A DNA stretch of 64,000 nucleotides from Pseudorhodobacter antarcticus. Its GTDB lineage: Bacteria > Pseudomonadota > Alphaproteobacteria > Rhodobacterales > Rhodobacteraceae. This document shows, in pieces, positions 37,677 through 46,313 of this stretch. The translations under genes were made by a program, and so were the position numbers. The stretch covers positions 90,738 to 154,737 of the forward strand of contig NZ_FOCO01000004.1 of assembly GCF_900110135.1 (NCBI RefSeq), in the 5' to 3' direction. The notes under the pieces were generated by a model. That model saw only the letters and a list, made by a program, of their open reading frames with translations. It was not told the origin of the DNA and searched no databases. The stretch's first letter is position 1. Every line of letters begins with the position of its first letter.

Positions 37677-38579
37677 TTAGGCAAATATCATTGATGACAG
37701 TTTGCGTCGACCCGTCAACGCAATGGGGTCTTTGGGCGGCAAGGCATCAAAAATGGTGAACAATTGGGTTTTTGCCGCGCCATCATTCCACGCGCGGTCG
37801 CGGCGAAACAGGTCCAACAGGGTGGTCACCGCCTCCTCCACCTTGCCCGCCGCGTGCAGGGCCAACGCAAGGTCGAACCGGGCTTGGTGGTCGTCTGGTG
37901 CCGCCTCCACCGCCGCGCGCAGCTCCGCCTCGGGGCCAGCATTGGCGGCTTGATGCAGCAGCGCGATTTGGGCGCGCACCGCCTCCACCTCCTTGGCCCC
38001 GGCAATTTTCGCGGGCACAGCGTCCAGCAACGCCTCGGCCTGCGCCACCTCGCCCAGCGCCAAATGCGACCGCAACAATCCGCCAAAAGCGACCGCGTTT
38101 TCCGGCTCCTCACCCAAAATCGCGGCGAATGTTTCGGCGGCGTCCGCAGCCGCACCCTCGGTCAGCATGGTTTCTGCGGCCTCAATCGCGTCCGCCAAAC
38201 CATCATCGCCACCCAGCGCGGCCAGTTTGTCCACAAACACCTTCAATTCGGACGCAGGCAGCGCGCCTTGGAACCCGTCCACCGGTTTGCCTTGGAAAAA
38301 CGCGTAAACCGTTGGCAGCGATTGAATCCGCAGCTGCTCGGATATGCCGGGGTTTTCATCGACGTTCACCTTGACCATGCGCACACGGCCCTTGGCCGCC
38401 GTCACCGCCGCCTCCAGCGCTGGCCCAAGCTGTTTGCACGGCGCACACCAAGGGGCCCAGAAATCCACGATCACGGGAATCTCGGCGCTGCCGTCAATCA
38501 CATCGGCCATAAATGTGGCCTCGGTGGTGTCCTTGATCAACTCTGCCGCTGCAGCGGGTTGTTCGCCAAATGTCAGCAT
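37677..38579 (-). CDS. Thioredoxin-TPR co-chaperone (CnoX/YbbN family)
   Basis: Cytoplasmic thioredoxin-like chaperedoxin. Residues ~20-125 form a thioredoxin domain with an intact redox motif WCAPCK (Cys45, Cys48), unlike E. coli CnoX whose motif is altered; the C-terminal ~175 residues are TPR-like helices. 300 aa is usual. It is first in the cnoX/LON-domain/Trm112/tspO run. Clients are inferred from the family (holdase and GroEL/DnaK transfer under oxidative stress). Confidence 0.92.
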   Translation of the reverse strand: MLTFGEQPAAAAELIKDTTEATFMADVIDGSAEIPVIVDFWAPWCAPCKQLGPALEAAVTAAKGRVRMVKVNVDENPGISEQLRIQSLPTVYAFFQGKPVDGFQGALPASELKVFVDKLAALGGDDGLADAIEAAETMLTEGAAADAAETFAAILGEEPENAVAFGGLLRSHLALGEVAQAEALLDAVPAKIAGAKEVEAVRAQIALLHQAANAGPEAELRAAVEAAPDDHQARFDLALALHAAGKVEEAVTTLLDLFRRDRAWNDGAAKTQLFTIFDALPPKDPIALTGRRKLSSMIFA

Positions 38580-38609
38580 ATCGTCCCTCTTTCGTCAAAA
38601 CTGTTGTCC

Positions 38610-38646
38610 CTTATATGGCCACCCAAACCCAAAAGGCCAAGGGGCT
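38610..38646 (-). promoter_or_regulatory. Possible heat-shock type promoter of the cnoX-like gene
   Basis: Reading toward the gene, CCTTGGC is followed about 14 bases later by GGCCATATAAG, loosely resembling sigma-32 elements (CTTGAA / CCCCATNT). The fit is partial; proposed because the downstream gene is a stress chaperone. Confidence 0.25.
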
Positions 38647-38711
38647 TTGATGCCCCCTATGCAAATCCCGCGCCCGCCCATACCTTGCAACCACCCCAAG
38701 CAGAGGTTCAA

Positions 38712-39347
38712 ATGCCCATCCTACTGACCTATGGCGACAGTAACACCCACGGCACCCCACCCATAACCACGCGCGGCCTTTACGCCCGTTATGATGCCGC
38801 CACCCGCTGGCCCACCCGCGCCGCCCAAACCCTCGGCCCCGATTGGCAATTGGTGGAGGAAGGTCTGCCAGGCCGCACCACCGCCTTCAACGACCCCGTG
38901 ATGGGCGATCATATGAACGGCACCATGGGCCTGCGCATCGCGTTGAACAGCCACGGCCCGCTGACGCATATGGTTTTGATGCTGGGCACAAATGACGTAA
39001 AAACCCGCTTTGGGGCTACGCCCGACCGCATCATGGCAGGTATCGCGGCGCTGGTGGATATGGCGCTGGCCCCCGATATGGCGCTGCGTCACTCCGGCCT
39101 AAAAATCCTGCTGGTCGCGCCGCCGCATGTCCAAGAAATCGGTCCCCTGGTTGCCGAATTCACAGGCGGTGCCGCCAAAAGCCGCGCTCTCGGCCCCCTG
39201 CTGGCAACCTACGCAAACGCCCGCAACCTCGGCTTCTTGGATGCCGCAACCATCCTGCAAACCAGCCCCACCGATGGCATTCATTTTGAACCCGCGGGCC
39301 ACGCAGCTTTGGCCACGGCAATCGCGGTAGCCCTTAAAACTCTGTAA
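38712..39347 (+). CDS. SGNH/GDSL hydrolase family protein
   Basis: A 211-aa serine esterase-type hydrolase. The nucleophile Ser10 is in TYGDSNTHG, the oxyanion Asn in MLGTNDVKTRF, and the Asp/His pair in DGIHFEPAGH. No signal peptide, so probably cytoplasmic. The ATG at 38712 follows AGAGG; the longer open frame upstream runs antisense through the cnoX gene. Divergent from cnoX across 132 bp. Substrate (acetylated sugar or aryl ester) not predictable. Confidence 0.9.
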   Translation: MPILLTYGDSNTHGTPPITTRGLYARYDAATRWPTRAAQTLGPDWQLVEEGLPGRTTAFNDPVMGDHMNGTMGLRIALNSHGPLTHMVLMLGTNDVKTRFGATPDRIMAGIAALVDMALAPDMALRHSGLKILLVAPPHVQEIGPLVAEFTGGAAKSRALGPLLATYANARNLGFLDAATILQTSPTDGIHFEPAGHAALATAIAVALKTL

Positions 39348-39372
39348 ATTCATCTTGGCTTAAATACCTAAA
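39348..39372 (+). repeat. Recurrent 3'-flanking motif, copy after the SGNH hydrolase
   Basis: ATTCATCTTGGCTTAAATACCT beginning one base after the stop codon; the first 13 bases equal those of the copy after serA. Confidence 0.6.
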
Positions 39373-39377
39373 CGGCG

Positions 39378-40157
39378 TCAGCCCCGCAGCGCCATCAACG
39401 CCCCATGCAGCGCAGGCCCGGCCACCACAACCCCATCCGTGCGCGGGTCTGCCGCGTTGAACCGCAACGCCGCCCCGCGCCCATCACTCGCCACCGCCCC
39501 GGCGCGCGCTGCAATCAGCGCCCCCGCCGCGATGTCCCATTCCCACGTCGCGCGAAACGCCAACATCGCGTCAAACCGCCCTTCGGCGACCAAACACAAC
39601 CGATAGGCAAGCGAGGGCCGAAACGCCCGCTCCACCCCCGGCACGCCGCCCGGCCAATGCATATCTGCCATATTGGGTTTTGATGTCAGAACAGTCGCCC
39701 CCGCAACCCCGCCCGGCGCCGAGGCGGCAATCACCGCGCCATTGCAGGTCGCAGGCCCGTCCAGCGTCGCCCCATACATTCGGTTTTTGGCCGGTATAAA
39801 CACCGCCCCCGCCACCACAACGCCGCGTTCCACCACCGCCAGCGAATGGGCGAAACTGTCTTGCCCGTCGATAAACGCCCGCGTCCCGTCGATGGGATCA
39901 ATAATAAACACCCGCTCTGCCGTCAGCCGATCGGCAGAATCCGGCGTCTCCTCGGACAGCCAACCATAACCGGGTCGCGCTGTGCGCAACCGTTCCACCA
40001 GCATCGCGTTTACGGCCAAATCGGCCTCGGTCACGGGGCCAGCGCCATCACCCTTGTCCCAAACTTGCGGGTCGCGCTTGAAATAGCGCAGGGCAATCGC
40101 CCCCGCCGCCCGCGCTGCATCCACCAGCAGCGCCAAATCCGCGTCATGCCCCGGCAA
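39378..40157 (-). CDS. cysQ: 3'(2'),5'-bisphosphate nucleotidase (inositol monophosphatase family)
   Basis: Mg-dependent phosphatase of the IMPase/FIG superfamily, best matching CysQ, which hydrolyses 3'-phosphoadenosine-5'-phosphate. Metal motifs are WLSEETPDS, DPIDGTRAFI and WEWDIAAGALIAARAG in order; 259 aa is typical. The ATG at 40157 overlaps the end of pmbA by 14 bases, so both are co-transcribed. Distinguishing CysQ from inositol monophosphatase rests on overall pattern, so the symbol is moderately sure. Confidence 0.87.
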   Translation of the reverse strand: MPGHDADLALLVDAARAAGAIALRYFKRDPQVWDKGDGAGPVTEADLAVNAMLVERLRTARPGYGWLSEETPDSADRLTAERVFIIDPIDGTRAFIDGQDSFAHSLAVVERGVVVAGAVFIPAKNRMYGATLDGPATCNGAVIAASAPGGVAGATVLTSKPNMADMHWPGGVPGVERAFRPSLAYRLCLVAEGRFDAMLAFRATWEWDIAAGALIAARAGAVASDGRGAALRFNAADPRTDGVVVAGPALHGALMALRG

Positions 40158-41487
40158 GCGTCAACCCTTCGATCAACAAGGACGGCACGCGCGTCGACAT
40201 ATGCATCCGCGCATCATTCGCAGGCGTCATGCGTAGCAACATATCGCGCAAATTCCCCGCAATCGTGCATTCATTCACGGCATAGGTGATCTGGCCATTT
40301 TCCACCCAAAACCCCGATGCCCCGCGCGAATAATCGCCCGTGGTGGGGTTGATCGACGACCCGATAAGCGATGTCACAAACAACCCCGTGCCCATATCGG
40401 CCAACAATTCGGCGCGTGATTTTACCCCTTGGGTCAAATCAATGTTCGACGTGCCGGGTGATGGTGGCGACGATGTGCCCCGCGCCGCGTTGGCCGAGGA
40501 CGGCATCCCCAGCTTGCGCCCTGTGGCAAGGTCCAACACCCAACCCATCAACACGCCATCCTCCACAATTGCCCGCCGCGCTGTGGGCAGGCCCTCACCA
40601 TCAAACGCGCGGCTGCCCGAAATCCGCGCGCGGTGCGGGTCCTCGATCACCGACAACCCGCGCGGCAAAATCTGGGTGCCCAGCGCATCGCGCAGCCAAC
40701 TGGAACCCCGCGCGATGGACGCGCCATTGATCGCGCCCAGCACATGCCCAATAATCCCCGACGATATCCGTTCATCATACAGCACCGGATAGGCCCCAGT
40801 TTTGGGCTGCCGCGCGCCCACCCGTTCCAGCGCGCGGGTGGCGGCCAACAGGCCAATATCCTCGGCACTTGGCAAATCGGCGGCGTAAATGCGCCCCTCG
40901 GCGGCCCAATCGCGTTCCATTCCCGTGCCCGACCCGGTGAATGCCACGGCAGAAAGCGAGCGTGATGACCGCGCATAGCCGCCCGCAAACCCATTGCTGG
41001 CCGCCATATGGATTTGGCGGCGCGATTGGCTGGCCGATGCTTCGACCTGCGTGATGCCGCCAACAGCCATTGCCGCCGCTTCCGCACGGCGCGCATCGGC
41101 CTCCAGCACCGCCGCACTCACTTCATCGCTGGGGTCGCACAGCTCCAGCGCGGCCATGTCCCAGCCTTGGGCCAGCTGCGATGGGTCCGCCAAACCGACA
41201 TATTTATCCTCGGGTGCCTCGCGTGCCATGGCCACCGCCCGTTCGGCCACCGCGCGGATGCTGGCGTCCGATGTGTCCGACACCGAAACGCAGGCTTGAC
41301 GCTGCCCGATCAGCACGCGCAGGCCCAATTCCACCCCTTCGGACCGTTCTGCCTGTTCCAACTGCTCCGCGCGAATGTCGATTGCGGTTGCAATACCGTC
41401 TACCGCAATCGCATCGGCGGCGTCTGCACCCGCCCGTTTGGCGGCAGTCAGCAAGGCCTCGGTCAGCGTTTCCAGCGATCGGGTCAT
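40144..41487 (-). CDS. pmbA: TldD/PmbA family protein (metalloprotease subunit TldE)
   Basis: Subunit of the TldD/TldE metalloprotease, known for peptide antibiotic maturation and degradation of unfolded peptides. TldE lacks the metal motif found in TldD, and none (HExxxH) is seen here, supporting TldE/PmbA. Hallmarks are the N-terminal QAERSEGVELGLRVLIGQRQA and the C-terminal ASGFWVENGQITYAVNECTIAGNLRDM region. 447 aa is normal. The partner TldD is not in the window. Confidence 0.93.
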   Translation of the reverse strand: MTRSLETLTEALLTAAKRAGADAADAIAVDGIATAIDIRAEQLEQAERSEGVELGLRVLIGQRQACVSVSDTSDASIRAVAERAVAMAREAPEDKYVGLADPSQLAQGWDMAALELCDPSDEVSAAVLEADARRAEAAAMAVGGITQVEASASQSRRQIHMAASNGFAGGYARSSRSLSAVAFTGSGTGMERDWAAEGRIYAADLPSAEDIGLLAATRALERVGARQPKTGAYPVLYDERISSGIIGHVLGAINGASIARGSSWLRDALGTQILPRGLSVIEDPHRARISGSRAFDGEGLPTARRAIVEDGVLMGWVLDLATGRKLGMPSSANAARGTSSPPSPGTSNIDLTQGVKSRAELLADMGTGLFVTSLIGSSINPTTGDYSRGASGFWVENGQITYAVNECTIAGNLRDMLLRMTPANDARMHMSTRVPSLLIEGLTLAGA

Positions 41488-41531
41488 GACACTCTCCTAT
41501 ATTCCATCCAAACGGCAGGTAAGCCGCCCCA

Positions 41532-41561
41532 CCCCCCAAGGCAAGTCCCCCCAAGGCAAGC
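41532..41561. repeat. Short tandem repeat in the pmbA upstream gap
   Basis: CCCCCCAAGGCAAG occurs twice with a 15-base period between the DUF2125 gene and pmbA. It is too short to interpret. Confidence 0.5.
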
Positions 41562-41571
41562 GCAGCCATGC

Positions 41572-41597
41572 AAAAGGGCGACCAACGCGGCCGCCCT
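41572..41597 (-). terminator. Terminator downstream of the DUF2125 gene
   Basis: On the minus strand AGGGCG pairs with CGCCCT around an 11-base loop and is followed by TTTTG, about 20 bases after the stop: a rho-independent terminator. Confidence 0.6.
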
Positions 41598-41616
41598 CTC
41601 GTCAATCACCCAAAGA

Positions 41617-43137
41617 TCAAAACGGCAGCGGGTTACCGTTCGACAGGATTTGCCCACCCTCTTTGATCTCCACCTCAGCGATCAGGCTGTCTGGTGTTGG
41701 GCCGGGTTTGGCCAACATGCCCGCGAACATGCCAAACATCGCGGTCATCTGCGGGTCCACCAACCCCAGCGCCACCAGTTTTTCCAACAACCCGGTTGCC
41801 CCGGTCAGTGACAGGTTCACCTTGCCCACAGGCATCGGGGCCACACCCCCCAAAATGGGCGCTTGGGCATTGTCAAAGGTCAGCGCACCATCGCCCTTCA
41901 ATTCCGCGCCCGCCACGGTCAATTGCAAGGCATCAATATCCAAAGTTTCCACCTGAAACGGGCTTTCCATCATGTCGGGGCCGGGGCCATCATCCACCAT
42001 CAGATCCGCCAGGACTTTGGCGGTGCCTTTCAAGGACATGATCAAGGTTGCCGGGTCGCGGGGCAAAGTGGCCCCCGGATCGACCATCGACCAGATCATA
42101 TCCGACACGGTCAACCCCTCCAGCCGCGTTTCAATCACGAAATCGCGCGGCTCATCCGACTTGGCAACCGGAATCAAAAGCGTCAACCCGGCGGTGTCAT
42201 ATCCGGCCGTCAATTCGGGGAACGGGATCGACGACCCCGATGCGGTCATCTGCACGCCGCGCCCGGTCAACCCATAGGCAAGGCGCGCTTTGTCAACCGA
42301 CACATTCACAGTGCCGCCCTGTGACGTGCTGGCGAAATTCATCTTGCCGCTGTTTTCATCCGTCCCGGCCACGGTCAAATTGCCGCTGTCATAGGTAAAG
42401 GATGCATCCGTGTTCATCCCTTGCGCCAATTGGGCAATCATATCCCCACCAATGGCCCCTTTTGGCATGGCACCTGCCGATGCCCCGGCCAAATTAACCA
42501 TGCTGCCCGACACGTCAAAGCTGCCCGCCCCAGCATCAGGCTTGCCAGCGGCCTTGTAATCAAACCGCTGCGCCGCAAAGGTGGATGTGGTCGCCACCAT
42601 GTCGCCTGCCGCCATGCGGTACATCATCGCCAGCTTGGACATGGTCAAATCAAACGCCATGTCGCGGGGTTCACTGTCAACCACGACATCTGCGGCACGA
42701 AGGCCCACAGTATCCGCGCTAAAATCATGCGTAACGTCCTGCGCCGTGCCGCTAGCAATCAAGCTTACACCCGCTTGGGTCACGGTGATGGAATTGGTGA
42801 CAGGCTTGCCCACCCCATTCAGCGTTTCCATTTGCAAGGCATAGGTGGCGGGCATCCCCACCTCGACGCGGCCATCGCCCATATCGCGAAACGTCACTTC
42901 GGGCAGGGTGCCCGACAGTTTGGTTCCGTCTTGATCAACCGCGATTTTCATATCCTTCACGATCAGGCTGTCGCCCGCCCGTGTTTGTGACCCGGCGCTG
43001 TACGTTTGGCCATAAACGCCGCCAAGGTCTTGCCAGCTCTGCCAAACTTCCTCTGGCGTCACATCGGCAAAGGCGGGGGCGGTGGTGAAAATCATCAATG
43101 CGCAAAAAGCGGTTGTTTTGAAAAGACCGAACGGCAT
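41617..43137 (-). CDS. DUF2125 domain-containing exported protein
   Basis: A 506-aa protein with a signal peptide (hydrophobic core FCALMIFTTAPAFA) and predominantly beta-strand pattern through its length, matching the DUF2125 family found mainly in Rhodobacterales. Function is unknown; the repeated beta pattern (short Gly/Asp turns every ~20 residues) resembles AsmA-like or beta-barrel-associated envelope proteins, but that is speculation. Single-gene unit, divergent from the SDR gene, with its own terminator. Confidence 0.85.
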   Translation of the reverse strand: MPFGLFKTTAFCALMIFTTAPAFADVTPEEVWQSWQDLGGVYGQTYSAGSQTRAGDSLIVKDMKIAVDQDGTKLSGTLPEVTFRDMGDGRVEVGMPATYALQMETLNGVGKPVTNSITVTQAGVSLIASGTAQDVTHDFSADTVGLRAADVVVDSEPRDMAFDLTMSKLAMMYRMAAGDMVATTSTFAAQRFDYKAAGKPDAGAGSFDVSGSMVNLAGASAGAMPKGAIGGDMIAQLAQGMNTDASFTYDSGNLTVAGTDENSGKMNFASTSQGGTVNVSVDKARLAYGLTGRGVQMTASGSSIPFPELTAGYDTAGLTLLIPVAKSDEPRDFVIETRLEGLTVSDMIWSMVDPGATLPRDPATLIMSLKGTAKVLADLMVDDGPGPDMMESPFQVETLDIDALQLTVAGAELKGDGALTFDNAQAPILGGVAPMPVGKVNLSLTGATGLLEKLVALGLVDPQMTAMFGMFAGMLAKPGPTPDSLIAEVEIKEGGQILSNGNPLPF

Positions 43138-43310
43138 GGCTGGGCACTCCGAAATGCAAAAAAGGTTGTGGCAGCATTTACCCCACGCCGCGCGGGGTCA
43201 AGGGCTGATGCATGCCGCGCCTGATCACGTTGTGCTGCGCAAAGGGGCGGTTCGGCTGGTCCTTGGTCAAAAGCTGGGTTAGCTTTGGGAAAATTGAAAA
43301 GGACACGCGG

Positions 43311-44054
43311 ATGCAGGGTAAAGTTGTTGCAATTACGGGCGCAAGCCGGGGCATCGGGGCCGCAGCGGCACGGGTGTTTGCGGATGCGGGCGCGCGCGTG
43401 GTGCTGCTGGCGCGGTCGGCAGGGCAAATCACCGAATTGGCGGATGATATTGGGTGCGGCGCGATGGCGCTGCCCTGTGACATTGGCCGCGCCGATGCGG
43501 TGGCCGACGCGTTCGCGCATATTGTCACGACCTGCGGGGGCTTGGATGTGTTAATCGGCAACGCAGGCGTGATCGACCCCATCGCGCGCATCGCAGACAC
43601 CAACCCCGCCGCATGGTCAGATGCGATTGATATCAACCTAAAGGGCGTGTTTTACGGCATGCACGCCGCCATTCCCCTGATGCGCGGCCATGGTGGCACC
43701 ATCATCACCGTATCATCCGGCGCGGCGCACAACCCGCTGGAAGGGTGGAGCGCGTATTGCGCCGCCAAAGCAGGGGCCGCCATGCTGACCCGCGCCGCCC
43801 ATCTAGAGGAGGCGGCGCATGGCCTGCGCATTATGGGCCTGTCGCCCGGCACGGTGGCCACCGACATGCAGGTGCGCATTAAGGCCAGCGGCATCAACCC
43901 CGTCAGCGCGCTGGACCCATCGGTGCATATCCCTGCTGATTGGCCCGCGCGGGCCTTGCTGTGGATGTGCGGGCCGGGTGGGGACGCGTATTTGGGCCAA
44001 GAGATCGCTCTGCGCGACGATAGCATCCGCCGCGCCGTGGGCCTAATCCCGTGA
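43311..44054 (+). CDS. SDR family oxidoreductase
   Basis: Short-chain dehydrogenase of 247 aa. The cofactor motif TGASRGIG is at 9-16 and the catalytic YxxxK is in YCAAKAG; NAG in IGNAGVID completes the classical signature. The ATG at 43311 (AAAGGA upstream) is preferred over an open frame 33 codons longer. Its stop overlaps the GTG of the crotonase-like gene, implying one operon and possibly acyl-CoA related chemistry. Substrate unknown. Confidence 0.9.
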   Translation: MQGKVVAITGASRGIGAAAARVFADAGARVVLLARSAGQITELADDIGCGAMALPCDIGRADAVADAFAHIVTTCGGLDVLIGNAGVIDPIARIADTNPAAWSDAIDINLKGVFYGMHAAIPLMRGHGGTIITVSSGAAHNPLEGWSAYCAAKAGAAMLTRAAHLEEAAHGLRIMGLSPGTVATDMQVRIKASGINPVSALDPSVHIPADWPARALLWMCGPGGDAYLGQEIALRDDSIRRAVGLIP

Positions 44055-44668
44055 TTGATCTGTCAGTTGAAAACGATGTTTGGGTGGTCACGTTAAATCG
44101 CCCCGAAAAGGCTAATTCCCTAACGGGTTCCATGCTGCAAACCCTGTTGGACATTGCCGAACGGGCAGGGGGGCAAGGCGCGCGCGCCTTTGTTATCACC
44201 GCGACAGGCAAGGTATTTTCCGCAGGCGCCGACCTGATTGAAGCGCAAGCAGGCCTTGCCACCAGCCCTGTGTGGGACCAGCTTTCAGAGGCCATCGCGC
44301 GGCTGCCTTGCCTCACGATTGCGGTGCTGAACGGCACGCTGGCCGGGGGGGCCATGGGCATGGCGCTGGCCTGCGATATGCGCATCGCGGTGCCGGGGGC
44401 CAAGCTGTTTTACCCCGTGATGCGTCTTGGGTTTTTGCCCCAACCCGGCGATGTGCCGCGCCTTGTGCGGTTGATCGGGCCAGCGCGGGCGTCAATGATC
44501 TTGATGGCAGGGCAAAAGATTGCGGCGGAGGAGGCGCTGGCGTGGGGCCTGATCGACCGCGTGGTGGCTGTTGATGATTTGTTGCCCAGCGCCCGCGCGC
44601 TGGTGGCCGATGCGATTGCGGCGACGCCAGACCATGCGCGTGCGATCAAAGCCATGATTTGGGGATAG
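44051..44668 (+). CDS. Enoyl-CoA hydratase/isomerase family protein, catalytic Glu residues absent
   Basis: Crotonase-fold protein of only 205 aa (usual ~260), lacking much of the C-terminal trimerisation helices. The CoA oxyanion region FSAGAD and the AGG...ALACDMRIA segment are clear. However, the position of hydratase Glu144 (in GGGCELA) reads Gly in GGAMGMALACD, and that of Glu164 (in PEVxLG) reads Val in PVMRLG. It is therefore unlikely to be a normal hydratase; isomerase, thioesterase-like or non-catalytic roles are possible. GTG start coupled to the SDR gene. Confidence 0.85.
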   Translation: MIDLSVENDVWVVTLNRPEKANSLTGSMLQTLLDIAERAGGQGARAFVITATGKVFSAGADLIEAQAGLATSPVWDQLSEAIARLPCLTIAVLNGTLAGGAMGMALACDMRIAVPGAKLFYPVMRLGFLPQPGDVPRLVRLIGPARASMILMAGQKIAAEEALAWGLIDRVVAVDDLLPSARALVADAIAATPDHARAIKAMIWG

Positions 44669-44672
44669 GGCG

Positions 44673-44700
44673 GCAAGGAGGTATTTAAGCCAAGCCGAAT
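44673..44700 (-). repeat. Recurrent motif, copy in reverse orientation after the crotonase gene
   Basis: On the minus strand ATTCGGCTTGGCTTAAATACCTC, facing the end of the crotonase-like gene 4 bases away. Orientation is opposite to the preceding gene, unlike most other copies. Confidence 0.55.
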
Positions 44701-44785
44701 TGGGGGCGGTTCTGTGTGCTGCGCCGCGCGGGATTGAACCGCGCGCTGATTTCAGGCAAAAGCGCCCCAAGCATAGGAGTGCATC

Positions 44786-44968
44786 ATGGATTACAACGCA
44801 TCAGGGAGTGCCAAGATGGGCAAGAACACGCCACGCCATTCGGAACATAACGCCAAAGGCACCGACAAAAACCCTTACGGCGCAGCAGCGCCCAAAGCAG
44901 AGCTGTTGGCCCGCATGAAAGCCGCAGTTGAGGCGAAAAAGGCCGAGACCAAGAAGGCCGAAAGCTGA
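44786..44968 (+). CDS. Small basic hypothetical protein, 60 aa
   Basis: Hydrophilic, Lys/Ala-rich protein with MGKNTPRHSEHNAKGTDKN near the N-terminus and a C-terminal Ala/Lys/Glu helix (LLARMKAAVEAKKAE). ATAGGAG lies 6 bases before the ATG and codon use fits the genome, so it is probably real. No signal or membrane segment. No function is known to me; charge and helix pattern suggest a nucleic-acid or protein-binding small protein. It converges on the UbiH-type gene. Confidence 0.65.
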   Translation: MDYNASGSAKMGKNTPRHSEHNAKGTDKNPYGAAAPKAELLARMKAAVEAKKAETKKAES

Positions 44969-44983
44969 TTTAGATCTTTTGCC

Positions 44984-46213
44984 TCAGATCTTTTGCCCCT
45001 GCAACAGCCGAGGCAAATCACCTTCCAGCCCCGCCGCCGTGCGAACGAAGCGGCGGCGCAGGGCGGGCAAGGCGCTAATGGCTCCCATGCCCAGATCACG
45101 CCCCAAGCGCATAAGCGGATTATCGTTTGAAAACAGCGTGTTGACTGCATCCATCCCCAGCGCCAGTGCCGTTGTATCAAACCGCCGCCATTGCTGGTAG
45201 CGGTCCAGCACGTCCGCGCCACCAATATCCTCACCCCGCCGCGCGGCCTCGATCACCACTTGCGCCAGCGCGCCCACGTCGCGCAGCCCAAGGTTCAACC
45301 CTTGGCCCGCGATCGGATGCACGCCATGCGCCGCATCACCCACCAGCGCCAAACGGGGGGCCGCAAATTGCGCGACCAGTGACAGCGACAGAGGATAGGT
45401 GAACCGCACCCCTGCCAGCGCAATTTCCCCCAGAAAATCGCCAAAGCGCGGGCGCAGCGCGGCCAGATAATCTGCGTCGCCCAGTGCCTGAATGGCTGCG
45501 GCCCGCGCGGTGCTGGTGGTCCACACAATCTGCGACCGATGCCCGCCATGCAGGGGCAAAATGGCCAGCGGCCCTTCGGGCATGAAAAACTGATGCGCGA
45601 TGCCGTGGTGGGGCAGGGTGTGCGATACCGCAGTAACCAACGCCGTTTGACCGTAATCGCGCCCGGTCCGCGTGATACCCGCACGCGCAGCCACCCCGCT
45701 TTGCCGCCCATCGCAGCCCACCAGCACCCGCGCCGACAGCGTAGCCCCGGACCCAAGCGTGACCGTCGCCCCCTGCGGTGTCATATCTTGCGCCACCACC
45801 GTTTCGCCCGATACCAACGTAATCCCCGGCGTGGCCTGCATCGCGGCCAAAAACGCGGCGTAAAGATGCCTGTCCTCGACCATAAAACCCATCGGGCCTT
45901 CTTCAATCTCGGCATGATCGAAATGCAGGAAACACGGCGCAGCGCCGGTGCCTGCCCGCCCGTCCGATGCCTTCACCTGCAAAATCGGCTGCGCCACGGC
46001 GTCCAGCGCGGGCCAAACGCCCAGCACTGACAGCAACCGCTTGGACGCCAGCGCCAGCGAATAGGCCCGCCCGTCAAACCCCACCTCGGCCCGCGCAGGG
46101 GCGGCGCGCGCATCCACCACCATCACGCGCAAACCGGCCCCCGCCAGCGCCAATGCCAAGGCGGGCCCGTTCAAGCCGCCGCCCACAATCATAATATCTG
46201 CATCCTGTTTCAT
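44984..46213 (-). CDS. UbiH/UbiF/Coq6-type FAD monooxygenase
   Basis: FAD-dependent aromatic hydroxylase of the ubiquinone-biosynthesis family. FAD-binding motifs are MIVGGGLNGPALALAL near residues 8-23 and LVGDAAHGVHPIAGQGLNLGLRD near 275-298. The ATG at 46213 is where family similarity begins; 54 further open codons overlap the divergent promoter. 409 aa is typical. Which ring position it hydroxylates cannot be told, so no symbol is given. Confidence 0.92.
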   Translation of the reverse strand: MKQDADIMIVGGGLNGPALALALAGAGLRVMVVDARAAPARAEVGFDGRAYSLALASKRLLSVLGVWPALDAVAQPILQVKASDGRAGTGAAPCFLHFDHAEIEEGPMGFMVEDRHLYAAFLAAMQATPGITLVSGETVVAQDMTPQGATVTLGSGATLSARVLVGCDGRQSGVAARAGITRTGRDYGQTALVTAVSHTLPHHGIAHQFFMPEGPLAILPLHGGHRSQIVWTTSTARAAAIQALGDADYLAALRPRFGDFLGEIALAGVRFTYPLSLSLVAQFAAPRLALVGDAAHGVHPIAGQGLNLGLRDVGALAQVVIEAARRGEDIGGADVLDRYQQWRRFDTTALALGMDAVNTLFSNDNPLMRLGRDLGMGAISALPALRRRFVRTAAGLEGDLPRLLQGQKI

Positions 46214-46313
46214 GCCCCAAATATGGCGCATCAGCACCGATTGTCCATGCGCCCGATTGTCTAACCGCCGCCCCCGCGTTAGCGTTTGCGCAAAGGTTGG
46301 CAAAAGGTGGGTT

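Noticed and set aside
44721..44746. Hairpin with GGTTCAATCC-like loop on the minus strand, resembling a tRNA T-arm
   Set aside because: No matching acceptor, D or anticodon arms within tRNA distance; the sequence beyond is the start of the 60-aa gene.
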